Shown here: in pieces, positions 1-8,686 of the stretch
How the letters are laid out: every line of letters starts with the position of its first letter
How positions within the stretch are numbered: the first letter of the stretch is position 1
Origin: Sulfitobacter pontiacus
Lineage (GTDB): Bacteria > Pseudomonadota > Alphaproteobacteria > Rhodobacterales > Rhodobacteraceae
Length of the DNA: 64,000 nt
Reading direction: 5' to 3'
Assembly (NCBI RefSeq): GCF_040790665.1
Contig: NZ_CP160850.1
Location: 1 to 64,000, forward strand
Notes under the pieces: model-generated
The model's input: only the letters and a program-made list of their open reading frames with translations
Databases searched by the model: none
Told to the model about the DNA's origin: nothing
Made by a program: the position numbers and the translations under genes

Positions 1-1311
1 ATGAGAAATCACAACGACCTTCTTAACATGAACGAGCGCAGCTTGGAACAACAGGCCGCCGTGCGCCGCGCCACCTTCTCCCCCGGAGAGATCAAGGCCC
101 TGCGCCCCTTCTCCATCTGGGAGATCAGCCAGTTCATGTTCGACGTCCCCGCCGACACCCTGCGCAAGAAGCTGGCGGACGACCCGACCCTGCCCCAAGG
201 GCTCACCGAAGAGGATGGCCGCCAGCGTTGGTTCAGCCTCGAAGAGATCAACGAACTGCGCCGCCGCGCCAAATTCCGCGGTCGCAAGCTGCTGCCCGAA
301 CGCCCCCGGGGCCGTGCCATGCGCGTGGCCGTGTCGAACTTCAAAGGCGGTGTCGGCAAGACGGTCGTCGCACAACACCTCGCCCATGCCGCCGCCCTTG
401 ATGGCTACCGCGTGCTCTGCGTCGACTTCGACCCGCAAGCGACGCTGACCCATTCGATGGGGCTGACCGAGGTCAAGGAAAGCCACACGGTCTGGGGCAT
501 CATGTGCCGCGACCTCTGCCGTGAATCCAACCGGATCATGGAAAGCTATGATGACCCCGATGACTGCCCCTACCCCGCCGCGGACGAATTGCCTGAAGAC
601 GTGCAATCCATCGGCGCGCAGCGGTTTCAGGAATTCATCCAGCCAACCTGCTGGCCCACGATCGACATCATCCCGTCCTGCGCCAACGCGGCCTTCGTCG
701 AATTCGCCTCGGCCCAATACCGCGCACTCCACAAGGCATGGAGCTTTTTCGGCTGCGTCGCGCGCTACCTCGATGAACTGCCCGACGATCAATATGACAT
801 CATCATTTTCGACTGCCCGCCCGCCATCGGCTACCAGTCCCTAAACGCCGCGTTTGCGGCTGATATTCTCTATATTCCCTCGGGCCCGGGCTACTGGGAA
901 TATGACAGTACGACCAGCTATCTGGGCCAGCTTGGCGACGCCATGGCCGATATCTCGGAAGGGTTTGCAAGCCTCGCAGCGGACGCAGGCATTACGCTTC
1001 CTAAACAGTTTTCCGACATCCGTTTACTTATGACCCGTTTTGAATCCAACAATCCGTTGCACAGCGCCATGATCGACGCGTTCAAGAACGTCTTCGGCGC
1101 CGACGTCTGCGCCCACCCGATTGAAATGACCCGCGCGGTCGAACAATCGGGCCGGTTCCAGATGTCGGTTTACGAACAGGACTATCGCCAGATGACGCGC
1201 GAAACATGGAAACGGGCGCGGCAAAGTTTCGACCGTGCCTATGACGAGTTTTTGCAAACCGTGCTCGAAGCGTGGAAAGAAAACGGAAAACGTAAGGAGA
1301 AGGCAGAATGA
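1..1311 (+). CDS. parA: ParA-family plasmid partition ATPase with N-terminal HTH
   Basis: Walker-type ATPase that segregates a low-copy replicon together with ParB and a parS centromere. The 436-residue protein has a MerR/ParA-type winged-helix region at about residues 36-95. A deviant Walker A (KGGVGKT) lies at 115-121, the A' motif DFDPQAT at 142-148 and Walker B (DIIIFDCPP) at about 266-274. The N-terminal DNA-binding region and length fit the type Ia ParA class, which also autoregulates its operon. The Walker A is KGGVGKT, unlike the KGGSGKT typical of RepA in repABC plasmids, so I do not call this repABC. It overlaps parB by 4 bp. The window begins exactly at this ATG, so its promoter and RBS are not visible. 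Confidence 0.93.
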   Translation: MRNHNDLLNMNERSLEQQAAVRRATFSPGEIKALRPFSIWEISQFMFDVPADTLRKKLADDPTLPQGLTEEDGRQRWFSLEEINELRRRAKFRGRKLLPERPRGRAMRVAVSNFKGGVGKTVVAQHLAHAAALDGYRVLCVDFDPQATLTHSMGLTEVKESHTVWGIMCRDLCRESNRIMESYDDPDDCPYPAADELPEDVQSIGAQRFQEFIQPTCWPTIDIIPSCANAAFVEFASAQYRALHKAWSFFGCVARYLDELPDDQYDIIIFDCPPAIGYQSLNAAFAADILYIPSGPGYWEYDSTTSYLGQLGDAMADISEGFASLAADAGITLPKQFSDIRLLMTRFESNNPLHSAMIDAFKNVFGADVCAHPIEMTRAVEQSGRFQMSVYEQDYRQMTRETWKRARQSFDRAYDEFLQTVLEAWKENGKRKEKAE

Positions 1312-2372
1312 GCAGTAAAAACAAATTCGGCTTCGCCCCGGTAGAAGCCCCCACATCCGGCAGCCGCCGCAACCGCCAGCCGGGCCCCATGGGCGCCGCC
1401 GTGCGGGACGTGGCCGAAAACCTAGCAGAGGCAACCGAAGCCAAAATCGAACAGCGCCGCCGCAACGCCGAAGACGCCAAGACTTTCCGGCAGGCCCAAG
1501 GCGAAGGCCGCGTGCTCTATCAGATCGACCTGTCGGAAATCTTCACCGACGATTTGCCGCGCGATCGCCTCGCGCTGGAAGAAGTCGCCCAGTCCGACGA
1601 GATGGAGGAGCTTAAATCCTCGATCCGCGAACGCGGGCAGCGCGAACCCGTCGAGGTCTATGTCGGGCCGAACGGGCGCTACCAGCTCAAGAAAGGCTGG
1701 CGCCGTTTCACCGCACTGTCGCAGTTGTTTTCCGAAACCAAAGACGACCGCTTTGGCACGATCACCGCGCGGGTAGAGGTCGGCGAGGATGACCGCATTT
1801 CGCGCTATGTGGATATGGTCGAAGAGAACGTCGTGCGCGAAGATCTGTCTTTTGCCGAGATGGCACAGGTGGCGATCACCGCCGCCAAGGACGACGCGGT
1901 AGAAGAGATCGACCCGGCAGAGCTGGTGACCCGTCTTTACAGCGCGCTGCACAAGACCAAGCGGTCTTACATCAAAAGCTTCGTCTTCCTTCTCTCTGCT
2001 TTGGAGGGGAGCTTGCAGTGGCCCAAGGCCGTGCCGCGTAATCTGGGTGTCGATGTCGCGCGCGCGCTGCGCACACCGGATCAAGCCAGTGTCTTGCAGG
2101 AAAAACTCTTGGATGCCTCGACGCCGGACGAGCAGAATAAAATCCTCAAGGATTTTCTGACCACCTCGAACGAGCCGACAGAGAAGCCCGCCTCCAAGGC
2201 AGAGCCTAAGCAGAAGTTCGAATTCTACGTCGGCCAGACCAAGGTCACCGCCCGCCACGGTGAATGCCGTTTGATGAGCGATATCGACTTTGCCACCATG
2301 CCCAAGAAGCAATTGGAAGAAGCCGTGCGCGCCTTTGAAGAGGTGCTCAGCAACGGGCCACGCATCCGGTAA
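1308..2372 (+). CDS. parB: ParB/RepB-family partition protein
   Basis: Centromere-binding partner of the upstream ParA; start and stop overlap as ATGA. A good RBS (AAGGAG) precedes the ATG. The 354-residue protein has a basic, disordered N-terminus, then a ParB/sulfiredoxin-like domain from about residue 70. Its recognisable box is KKGWRRFTAL at about 127-136, in the position of the GERRxxA motif of other ParB proteins. A helical DNA-binding/dimer region of the RepB type follows. The three palindromes just beyond the stop are the obvious binding sites. The ParB nuclease-fold call is firm; the exact subfamily is inferred. Confidence 0.9.
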   Translation: MSSKNKFGFAPVEAPTSGSRRNRQPGPMGAAVRDVAENLAEATEAKIEQRRRNAEDAKTFRQAQGEGRVLYQIDLSEIFTDDLPRDRLALEEVAQSDEMEELKSSIRERGQREPVEVYVGPNGRYQLKKGWRRFTALSQLFSETKDDRFGTITARVEVGEDDRISRYVDMVEENVVREDLSFAEMAQVAITAAKDDAVEEIDPAELVTRLYSALHKTKRSYIKSFVFLLSALEGSLQWPKAVPRNLGVDVARALRTPDQASVLQEKLLDASTPDEQNKILKDFLTTSNEPTEKPASKAEPKQKFEFYVGQTKVTARHGECRLMSDIDFATMPKKQLEEAVRAFEEVLSNGPRIR

Positions 2373-2374
2373 AC

Positions 2375-2392
2375 GGTTACCCATGGGTAACC
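2375..2392. promoter_or_regulatory. parS-like palindrome, copy 1
   Basis: Perfect 18-bp palindrome GGTTACCCATGGGTAACC starting two bases after the parB stop codon. It is the first of three identical copies at a 29-bp period. Its GTT...AAC flanks match the general shape of the palindromic centromere sites of repABC-type plasmids. The role as ParB site is inferred from position and symmetry. Confidence 0.8.
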
Positions 2393-2403
2393 GCTGCCCA
2401 CCC

Positions 2404-2421
2404 GGTTACCCATGGGTAACC
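2404..2421. promoter_or_regulatory. parS-like palindrome, copy 2
   Basis: Second identical 18-bp palindrome, exactly 29 bp after copy 1. The 11-nt spacers on its two sides differ in sequence, so the palindrome itself, not the whole 29-bp unit, is conserved. Confidence 0.8.
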
Positions 2422-2432
2422 ACCGCGCATCG

Positions 2433-2450
2433 GGTTACCCATGGGTAACC
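2433..2450. promoter_or_regulatory. parS-like palindrome, copy 3
   Basis: Third identical 18-bp palindrome, again at 29-bp spacing. The array ends here and is followed by a terminator-like hairpin. Confidence 0.8.
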
Positions 2451-2479
2451 GGCAAGGGTAAATGAGGGGGGTAGCCGGG

Positions 2480-2508
2480 AAGGGGGGCGCAGAAGCGTCC
2501 CCTTTTTT
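2480..2508 (+). terminator. Rho-independent terminator of parAB
   Basis: An 8-bp stem (GGGGGCGC / GCGTCCCC with one G-U pair), an AGAA loop and a run of six T follow the parS array on the plus strand. Confidence 0.75.
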
Positions 2509-2776
2509 GTGCGTTGACGGGGCGGAGAGCGCAATTGCCCCATTTCCCAATAAAACAAGGAGCTTTCGCCGCGAATATCGGCTTAACGCTTTGATTCAAA
2601 ACAGCTTTGCGGTTGAAAGATGCAGATTCCACCGCGATTTCGCCCTATCGGCACCAGAACCCGACGTTGACCCATGGACATCCCCTGAAACGCGGGATTA
2701 ACGTGCGCCCATAGGGGAGGGCTGGCAGATGTCAGAAAGACCTTATCGACATATTTTTGATCTCGGGAGAAACATC
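2509..2776. other. Intergenic region without convincing gene
   Basis: Between the parAB terminator and the TRAP binding-protein gene I see no protein family and no iterons. A 79-codon frame at 2462-2701 overlaps the terminator and has no recognisable content. The stretch around 2545-2625 is somewhat more AT-rich than its surroundings and could hold a promoter for the downstream gene. Confidence 0.4.
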
Positions 2777-3871
2777 ATGGATCGTCGTTCATTTATTCGT
2801 GGCGCAGGCGTTGCGGGGGCAGGGGCCGTTGCTTCATCGCTGGCCGCACCCGCCGTCGCCCAAGGCAACATTACCTGGCGCATGGTCACCACCTGGCCGA
2901 AAAACTTCCCCGGTCTGGGTGTCGGCGCGCAGCGTCTGGCAGACCGCATCACCGCCGCTTCCGGTGGCCGCCTGACGGTCAAGGTTTTCTCGGCGGGCGA
3001 ACTGGTGCCGCCGCTGCAGTCGCTGGACGCGGTCATCGACGGCACAGCCGAGATGAGCCACGGTGCCGCTTACTATTGGCAAAACAAATCGCCGGCGCTG
3101 TCCTTCTTTACCGGCGTTCCTTACGGCATGACCACGCCAGAACTGACAGCCTGGATGCGCTATATGGGCGGTCAGGAAATCTGGGACGAGATCTATGACC
3201 AGTTCGGCGTTCAGGGCTTCCTGTCGGGCAACACCGGCACGCAGACAGGCGGTTGGTTCCGCGACGAACTGACCAGCCTTGACGATGTCAAAGGCGTGCG
3301 CTTCCGGACCCCCGGCCTTGGCGGTCGCGTATGGGAGAAACTGGGCGCCACGGTCACCAACATGGCCGCGGGCGAGATCTTTCAGGCGCTGCAATCGGGC
3401 ACGCTGGACGCGGCCGAATTCGTCGGCCCCTACAATGATCTTGCGCTCGGCTTCCATCAGGTTGCCAAGAATTACTACATGCCGTCCTTCGTTGAATCCG
3501 GCCTCGCGACCGAGCTGGTCGTCGACAAGAAGAAGTATCAGGAACTGCCCGAAGACCTGCAGGCGATCATCCGTGATGTAAGCCAGGCGGAATACGATCA
3601 GGTCGCGGCCGACTTCTATGCCAACGATCCACGCGCGCTGAAAACGCTGGTGGAAGAGCACGGCGTGACCGTCCGCAACTTCCCCGATGACATCATGGAA
3701 GCCGGTGCCAAAGCCTCGGTCGAGGTGGTCGAGGAACTGCGCAGCAGCGACGACCCGCTGGTCAAGAAAACCGCCGACAGCTTTGTCGAAGCGCTGAACC
3801 TTGTCCGCACCCGGACAGAGAAGATCGACAGCCCCTACATTCAGGCGCGTCAGAGCTTCCTGAAATACTAA
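2777..3871 (+). CDS. TRAP transporter substrate-binding protein, TakP-like (DctP family)
   Basis: Periplasmic binding protein for a TRAP importer, probably for 2-oxo acids or similar carboxylates. I chose the ATG at 2777 over 2729 because it follows GGGAG and begins a clear signal, MDRRSFIRGAG...APAVAQ, with a Tat-like RRSF motif and cleavage near residue 29. The 364-residue length and the motifs resemble Rhodobacter TakP from memory: FSAGELVP, GNTGTQTGGWFR, a conserved Arg in RTPGLGG and EFVGPYND. The membrane subunits lie convergently downstream (4126-6140), an unusual split of one transporter onto two strands. The substrate is inferred. Confidence 0.88.
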   Translation: MDRRSFIRGAGVAGAGAVASSLAAPAVAQGNITWRMVTTWPKNFPGLGVGAQRLADRITAASGGRLTVKVFSAGELVPPLQSLDAVIDGTAEMSHGAAYYWQNKSPALSFFTGVPYGMTTPELTAWMRYMGGQEIWDEIYDQFGVQGFLSGNTGTQTGGWFRDELTSLDDVKGVRFRTPGLGGRVWEKLGATVTNMAAGEIFQALQSGTLDAAEFVGPYNDLALGFHQVAKNYYMPSFVESGLATELVVDKKKYQELPEDLQAIIRDVSQAEYDQVAADFYANDPRALKTLVEEHGVTVRNFPDDIMEAGAKASVEVVEELRSSDDPLVKKTADSFVEALNLVRTRTEKIDSPYIQARQSFLKY

Positions 3872-3892
3872 GCTCCGCCCGTCGGATACAGA

Positions 3893-3921
3893 AAAGGCCC
3901 GGTGGAAACACCGGGCCTTTT
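3893..3921. terminator. Bidirectional terminator between dctP and dctM
   Basis: GC-rich stem (GGCCCGGTG / CACCGGGCC) with a GAAA loop. It is flanked by AAAA on the left and TTTTTT on the right, so it can serve the plus-strand binding-protein gene and possibly the convergent minus-strand operon. Confidence 0.8.
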
Positions 3922-4125
3922 TTCGTGCTGGGGCAGGGGCCTAATCCCCGTCCCGCCCGGTGGCACACCGGGCATCGCCCTCCCTCCCCCCGGAGGGCGA
4001 TTTTACGACGTCGCGCCATCTGCATCGGTCAGCGGTTGATGCACCGGGGCTGCCACTTTCAAACCTGCGGATCGCCCCCCCCAGGGAGGGCGATCCCCTT
4101 AGCGTGTCAAAAGATATGGTGGCCT

Positions 4126-5517
4126 TTAGCCTGCGATCAGCTTGGGCAACCAGGTCACGATCTGCGGGAACATGAACAGGATCGCAATCGCCACCACCTG
4201 CAGCATCACGAAGGGCAGGATGCCCTTGTAGATCGCGCTGGTGGGCAGGTCCGCCGGGGCGACGCCGCGCAGGTAGAACAGCGCAAAGCCGAAGGGCGGG
4301 GTCAGGAACGACGTTTGCAGGTTCACCCCCACAAGCACACCCAGCCAGATCGGATCGACATCCAGCATCAGCAGCACCGGTGCGGTGATCGGGATCACGA
4401 TAAAGATGATCTCGAAGGTGTCGAGGATGAAGCCCAGGAAGAACATGATGATCATTACCACTGCAACGGCAGCGAGCGTCCCGCCCGGCAGATTGCTGAG
4501 GAATTCATGCACCAGATTGTCGCCGCCCATCATGCGGAACACGACCGAAAAGACCGAGGCCCCGAGAAGGATCACAAAGACCATGCTGGTGATTGTGGCC
4601 GTCGATACCATCGTCTCTTTGAGCACGCCAAAGGACAGACGCCAGCGCAATGCGGCGAGGATCATGGCCCCGACGGCACCGACGGATGCGGCCTCTGTCG
4701 GGGTGGCGATGCCGCCCAGAATAGACCCTAACACGGCCAAAATCAGCGCCAAAGGCGGGACAAGCGCTACAAAGACCTCGCGCAGCAGCTTTGATTTCTC
4801 ATCCGCTGGAACGGGGGTGGCCGGGCAGGATTTAGGGTCTGTTGCGGCTTTGAACAGCACATACCCGAGGTAAAGCGACACGAGCAGCAGCCCGGGCAGC
4901 AGGGCGCCGGCAAAGAGATCCCCGACAGAGACAGGCGTGGGGGCAAAGTTGCCCTTGGCCATCTGCACCTGCGAGTTGATGCCCGACAGCATATCGCCCA
5001 TGAAAATCAACACGGTAGAGGGGGGGATGATCTGGCCCAAAGTGCCGCTGGCGCAGATCACGCCGGTGGCCAGTTTCGGGTCATAGCCCGCCCGCAGCAT
5101 CGCGGGTAGCGAGATCAGCCCCATCGTCACCACGGTCGCGCCCACCACACCCGTAGAGGCCGCGAGCATCGCCCCGACCAGCACCACAGAGATCCCGAGC
5201 CCGCCGCGCATATTGCCGAACATCTTGCCCATGGTGAGCAACAGTTGTTCGGCGATCTGGCTGCGCTCCAGCATCACCCCCATGAAGATGAACAGCGGCA
5301 CGGCGACGAGCACTTCGTTCGTCATAAAGCCGATATATCGGTTGGGCAAAGACCCGAAGTTGGATGGGTCGAACACGCCCAAAGCCATGCCTACACCGCA
5401 GAATAGTAACGAAGTCCCGGCGAGGGTGAAGGCCACGGGGAAGCCCAGAAGCAAAAAGCCGATGACCCCAAAGAACATCAGCGCGGCGAGCATCTCGCCA
5501 ATCATGATCGGGTCCAT
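4126..5517 (-). CDS. dctM: TRAP transporter large permease subunit (DctM family)
   Basis: Twelve-helix-class membrane subunit of a Na+-driven TRAP importer, 463 residues of nearly continuous hydrophobic segments. Family landmarks are visible: GFPVAFTLAG near the start, VPLFIFMG, ASGTLGQIIPPS around residue 155 and GILPFVMLQ near the end. Its ATG shares bases with the stop of the DctQ gene, so the two are translationally coupled. It most likely works with the TakP-like protein encoded convergently at 2777, because no other binding protein is near. Confidence 0.92.
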   Translation of the reverse strand: MDPIMIGEMLAALMFFGVIGFLLLGFPVAFTLAGTSLLFCGVGMALGVFDPSNFGSLPNRYIGFMTNEVLVAVPLFIFMGVMLERSQIAEQLLLTMGKMFGNMRGGLGISVVLVGAMLAASTGVVGATVVTMGLISLPAMLRAGYDPKLATGVICASGTLGQIIPPSTVLIFMGDMLSGINSQVQMAKGNFAPTPVSVGDLFAGALLPGLLLVSLYLGYVLFKAATDPKSCPATPVPADEKSKLLREVFVALVPPLALILAVLGSILGGIATPTEAASVGAVGAMILAALRWRLSFGVLKETMVSTATITSMVFVILLGASVFSVVFRMMGGDNLVHEFLSNLPGGTLAAVAVVMIIMFFLGFILDTFEIIFIVIPITAPVLLMLDVDPIWLGVLVGVNLQTSFLTPPFGFALFYLRGVAPADLPTSAIYKGILPFVMLQVVAIAILFMFPQIVTWLPKLIAG

Positions 5518-6140
5518 CAGGCGGCTCCCTCGGTGGTGGCGGGTTTGATGGCGTCCGGGCTGTATTGCATCGCGGCGGGCACAAGATCAGCCCTGCCACC
5601 AAGCACCAGAATGGACCGGATCGCCATGGCAATGCCTTGCGCCGCAATCAGGGCCGCAAAGACGATGATAAAGGTTTTGAGGATATAAAGCCCCGGCATC
5701 CCGCCTACGTTGGCAGAGCCTTCGTGGTACCCCCACGCGCGCTGCACGAAGGGCATCGAATAGATGTAGACGATCCAGGTAAAGGGCAGCAGAAAGACGA
5801 ACACCCCGATCAGGTCGGTGATGGCGCGGGTGCGCAGTTTGGCGGGACGGTAAAAGATATCGACGCGCACGTGATCGTCGCGCAGCAGGGCAAAGCCTGC
5901 CACCGCGGTGAACATCGCCCCGTTCAGCCAGATATAGAGATCCTGCATCCAGACGTAGCTGGTGGCAAAGAGGTATCTTTGTACCACTACGGTAAAGCAG
6001 ACGACGACAATGGCCAGCGCGAGCCAGGAAAAGACTTTTCCGATAATCAGATTAACAGCGCAGATGAGGGATGCTACTCCAGCGAGAAAACGCACATTCC
6101 ACCCTTTTCTATGGTTTCTATCGTTCTTAACGCATGTCAA
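5517..6140 (-). CDS. dctQ: TRAP transporter small permease subunit (DctQ family)
   Basis: Four-TM small subunit, 207 residues from this ATG. The conserved core reads LVVQRY-like (VVVQRYLF), WMQDLYIWLNG and DDHVRVDIFY, all typical of DctQ. There is no strong RBS at the ATG. A GTG about 14 codons inside, within AATGTGCGT, is an alternative start that would remove a charged leader. First gene of the two-gene dctQM operon. Confidence 0.85.
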   Translation of the reverse strand: MTCVKNDRNHRKGWNVRFLAGVASLICAVNLIIGKVFSWLALAIVVVCFTVVVQRYLFATSYVWMQDLYIWLNGAMFTAVAGFALLRDDHVRVDIFYRPAKLRTRAITDLIGVFVFLLPFTWIVYIYSMPFVQRAWGYHEGSANVGGMPGLYILKTFIIVFAALIAAQGIAMAIRSILVLGGRADLVPAAMQYSPDAIKPATTEGAA

Positions 6141-6324
6141 TCAAAGTGCCGCAGGGGAATGTCAAGCGGGGACAGTTGTTTTCAAGCAGCGGAAAATTGC
6201 GAATGTCTGTTCTGGCAAGTCGACCTAAGAGATACCTTTTGACTCGGGCCGCAACTTTAGGTTACGGATTCGCCATAGCGTGCGACGGTTAGTAAGTGCC
6301 CAGATCTAAAGATAATAAGTATAG

Positions 6325-7008
6325 ATGTCAGCAACAGTTCAACTCATTCATAATGAAACCGGCACTCTTCTTAGAAGAGAGGAGGACAGGGCGGTTTTTT
6401 CGGTCACGGCACCTGATGACCTTGTTGTCAAAGTCCCGCTAAGGCCCGTCAGCGAGTCCGCGCGCGGCGGCATAAAACCGTTTCTGCACAAGCATTTTCC
6501 CATGGCACCGCATCGCGCGTTGTTTCGCGAGGTGAACCACGACATCACCATACGAATTCGCAGCTACCAGATGGGGCATGCGTCGCCGATCGCGTCCACC
6601 AATGGCATCATGCGCACCGATCACGGGTTGGGCCTTTTGATGCAACGTGTGGGGCCGGCGACAGGCGGGCTGGGGCTGACGCTGGATGAATTCATTGCAC
6701 AGGACCTGCTGGATACGCCGGCGCTGAAAGCTTTGAACGACTTTTCCCGCGCGATGTTTGCGCTTGGGGTGGTTGCGCCGAACGTTGGCCCAAGAAACAT
6801 CGTTTGGGGCGAGCAGGACGGGACGTGGCGACCGCTGATCGTGGACGGCTTTGGCGATCACAGCGTGACCAAGCTGCCGTCTTGGATACCGTTTCTGCGC
6901 CACTATGGATTGCACCGCGGGATGGAGCGTACGGCACGTGACGTCGGGCTTCGGTGGTCGCGCCGCAAAAAGATGTTTCTGCGGGCAGATTCTGGTGCGC
7001 TCGACTAG
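6325..7008 (+). CDS. YrbL-family (PhoP-network) kinase-fold protein
   Basis: 227-residue cytoplasmic protein. It resembles E. coli YrbL over its second half: an aromatic/charged stretch, then VGPRNIVWGE, a DGFGDHS segment and a C-terminal WIPFLRHYGLHRGMERTARD helix. These correspond in order to KPQNIL, DNIGES and the Trp-rich tail of YrbL, a degenerate protein-kinase fold. Biochemical function is not established for the family. No Shine-Dalgarno is evident before the ATG. The upstream 180 bp are AT-rich near the start and probably carry the promoter. Confidence 0.65.
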   Translation: MSATVQLIHNETGTLLRREEDRAVFSVTAPDDLVVKVPLRPVSESARGGIKPFLHKHFPMAPHRALFREVNHDITIRIRSYQMGHASPIASTNGIMRTDHGLGLLMQRVGPATGGLGLTLDEFIAQDLLDTPALKALNDFSRAMFALGVVAPNVGPRNIVWGEQDGTWRPLIVDGFGDHSVTKLPSWIPFLRHYGLHRGMERTARDVGLRWSRRKKMFLRADSGALD

Positions 7009-7023
7009 GGTTACCCTTTTTGC

Positions 7024-8088
7024 CTACTCCGCCGGAAGCTGGGAATAATACAGCGCCAGCGCGTCGATCTCGGCATCTGACAGATTGCGAGCGGCTTTTT
7101 CCATCAGCTCTTTGCGGGGGCCGCCACCGCGTGTGCCATCGCGCCAAAGCTTCAGCTGCTGCGCCAGATAGGGGCGCGGCTGGCCGCTGATGCGCGGGAA
7201 GCCGGGTTTGGTCAGCTCCAGACCGGGGCCGTGGCAGGACGCGCAAGAGGGCGCGTCGATATTGCCGATGGCGGCGACGCCGGCCCCTTGCTCCATCAGC
7301 TCAAGCTCTGCCGGGGACAGGGGAGCTCTCGGGGTCGGGCCATCGGGCGCGGATGCGGCATAGTGGCGGATCACGCGGGTCAGGTCATCGGGGGGAAGCT
7401 GCGTCGCCGCATGGGCCATAAAGCCGCTGTCCCGCGCGCCCGTGCGATAGGCGATGATTGCGTCCTGCATGTACCCTTCGTCGAGGATATCGAGGCGGGG
7501 GATATGGCCGTTGCCTTTGCTGTTGCCCGTCGCGCCGTGGCAGGAGGCGCAATAGGTCAGCGCGGTGTCGTCGGCTGCTGCGTCTGACGCCAGCACGGCG
7601 TCAAAGCCCGCGCCTTCCATCTCGCGGACATGGGTAAGGAAGGCGACCATGGCCCAGATCTCGTCCTCGCGGTTTTCGGCGGGCCAGTAGGGCATGCCGC
7701 TCATCTTGACGCCATCCTTGACGATGGTGAACAGATGTTGCGGCTGCCAGTCGGCGACGGCGTCGGTGATATGGGGCGGTTCGGGCGACATGGCGTCGGC
7801 GGTGGCGGAGTGGATCCGGTCGGGGGCAGCGTGGCAGAAGCTACAGGCGCTGTCGAAATGCCCCGCGCCGAGGGCGACGAGATCGGGGTCGGACAGGTCG
7901 GGCACCTGTTCGGCGTCAGGGGCGCGGAGTTTGACCGACTGGCGATAGGCGGTGTGCAGCACCCAGGACACGCCCGGAATATGGCCCGCGCGGGCAGAGA
8001 CGTTGAACAGCCCCAGCCCCACGATGGTCACCGCGCCGACAGCCCCCAGCAGGGCCAGAACGATCAGGGTTTTGATCACAGTTCTCAT
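7024..8088 (-). CDS. Triheme c-type cytochrome
   Basis: Periplasmic, membrane-anchored cytochrome c, last gene of the respiratory operon. I place the start at 8088, after GGAG, giving about 354 residues with one N-terminal TM helix (TLIVLALLGAVGAVTIVGL). Three CXXCH motifs are present: CSFCH in the first domain, then CASCH and CASCH in two later domains that look like a c4/c553 pair. Methionine ligands such as SGMPYWP are visible. It probably carries electrons to, or is bound to, the oxidase encoded just upstream. Confidence 0.85.
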   Translation of the reverse strand: MRTVIKTLIVLALLGAVGAVTIVGLGLFNVSARAGHIPGVSWVLHTAYRQSVKLRAPDAEQVPDLSDPDLVALGAGHFDSACSFCHAAPDRIHSATADAMSPEPPHITDAVADWQPQHLFTIVKDGVKMSGMPYWPAENREDEIWAMVAFLTHVREMEGAGFDAVLASDAAADDTALTYCASCHGATGNSKGNGHIPRLDILDEGYMQDAIIAYRTGARDSGFMAHAATQLPPDDLTRVIRHYAASAPDGPTPRAPLSPAELELMEQGAGVAAIGNIDAPSCASCHGPGLELTKPGFPRISGQPRPYLAQQLKLWRDGTRGGGPRKELMEKAARNLSDAEIDALALYYSQLPAE

Positions 8089-8101
8089 TGCGTTTGCTCC
8101 G

Positions 8102-8686
8102 TTACGTTTGGGGTGCGTGGTCGGTGCTGCGCAGGTCACGGCCCACCAGCCACAATCCGGCGATCAGATAGACCGGTGTGCCGATGCCCAGCATCAGCAG
8201 CCCGCCCAGTTGTTGCCCGCCAAGGTCGGCGGCGCGGCCGCAAATCTCGGCAAAGACATCGCGGGGGGCGAGGATCAGCAGCGCCCCCAGTAGGGTCATA
8301 TGCATCGAGGTCAGCAGCAGCGATCCGGCCCCTGCCAGCCCGTTGTGCGCGCGCAGGGCGCTGACCCAGACCAGCAGTCCGACGATCAGGAAACTGCCCT
8401 GTTCCAGCGCAAAGCCCGCGGGCAGCAGATAGGCCATCCCGTGCAGTTGCGGCAGGTGCCATGCCCAGACCACCATGAATTCAAGCACCGTCGCGATCAG
8501 CGGAGAGATCAGCAGCCAGCGCAGCCGGTCGCCCAGTCCGAAGGCGAGCAGCGGTGCGACCACGGCGACCAGCCCCATATGGCGCAGCATATGGACGGGG
8601 AAGGCGGCGCCGGTCAGCCGTTCCAGCGGCACCAGCCAGAGCAGGCCAAGCAGGACAAACCCTAGATATGTCGCGGCGCGGGTCAT
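8102..8686 (-). CDS. Caa3-type oxidase assembly/associated membrane protein (CtaG_Bsub-like)
   Basis: 194-residue multi-pass membrane protein whose ATG overlaps the stop of the preceding gene by 4 bp. The segment HMLRHMGLVAVVAPLLAFG matches the His-rich signature of the caa3_CtaG family, found beside caa3 oxidases. This family is unrelated to the Cox11-type CtaG copper chaperone. A longer reading frame extends upstream to 9004, but its N-terminal part is low-complexity Arg/Pro/Gly shadow of the neighbouring gene, so I reject the longer start. Confidence 0.8.
   Translation of the reverse strand: MTRAATYLGFVLLGLLWLVPLERLTGAAFPVHMLRHMGLVAVVAPLLAFGLGDRLRWLLISPLIATVLEFMVVWAWHLPQLHGMAYLLPAGFALEQGSFLIVGLLVWVSALRAHNGLAGAGSLLLTSMHMTLLGALLILAPRDVFAEICGRAADLGGQQLGGLLMLGIGTPVYLIAGLWLVGRDLRSTDHAPQT

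Noticed and set aside
2375..2450. Palindrome array considered as a stack of terminators
   Set aside because: The three copies are identical with no loop or T run, and a separate terminator follows.
2462..2701. 79-codon frame after the parS array
   Set aside because: It starts just before the parAB terminator hairpin and reads through it, and has no domain.
3925..4731. 268-codon plus-strand open frame after dctP
   Set aside because: Antisense to dctM, with no RBS or signal, and composition typical of shadow frames.
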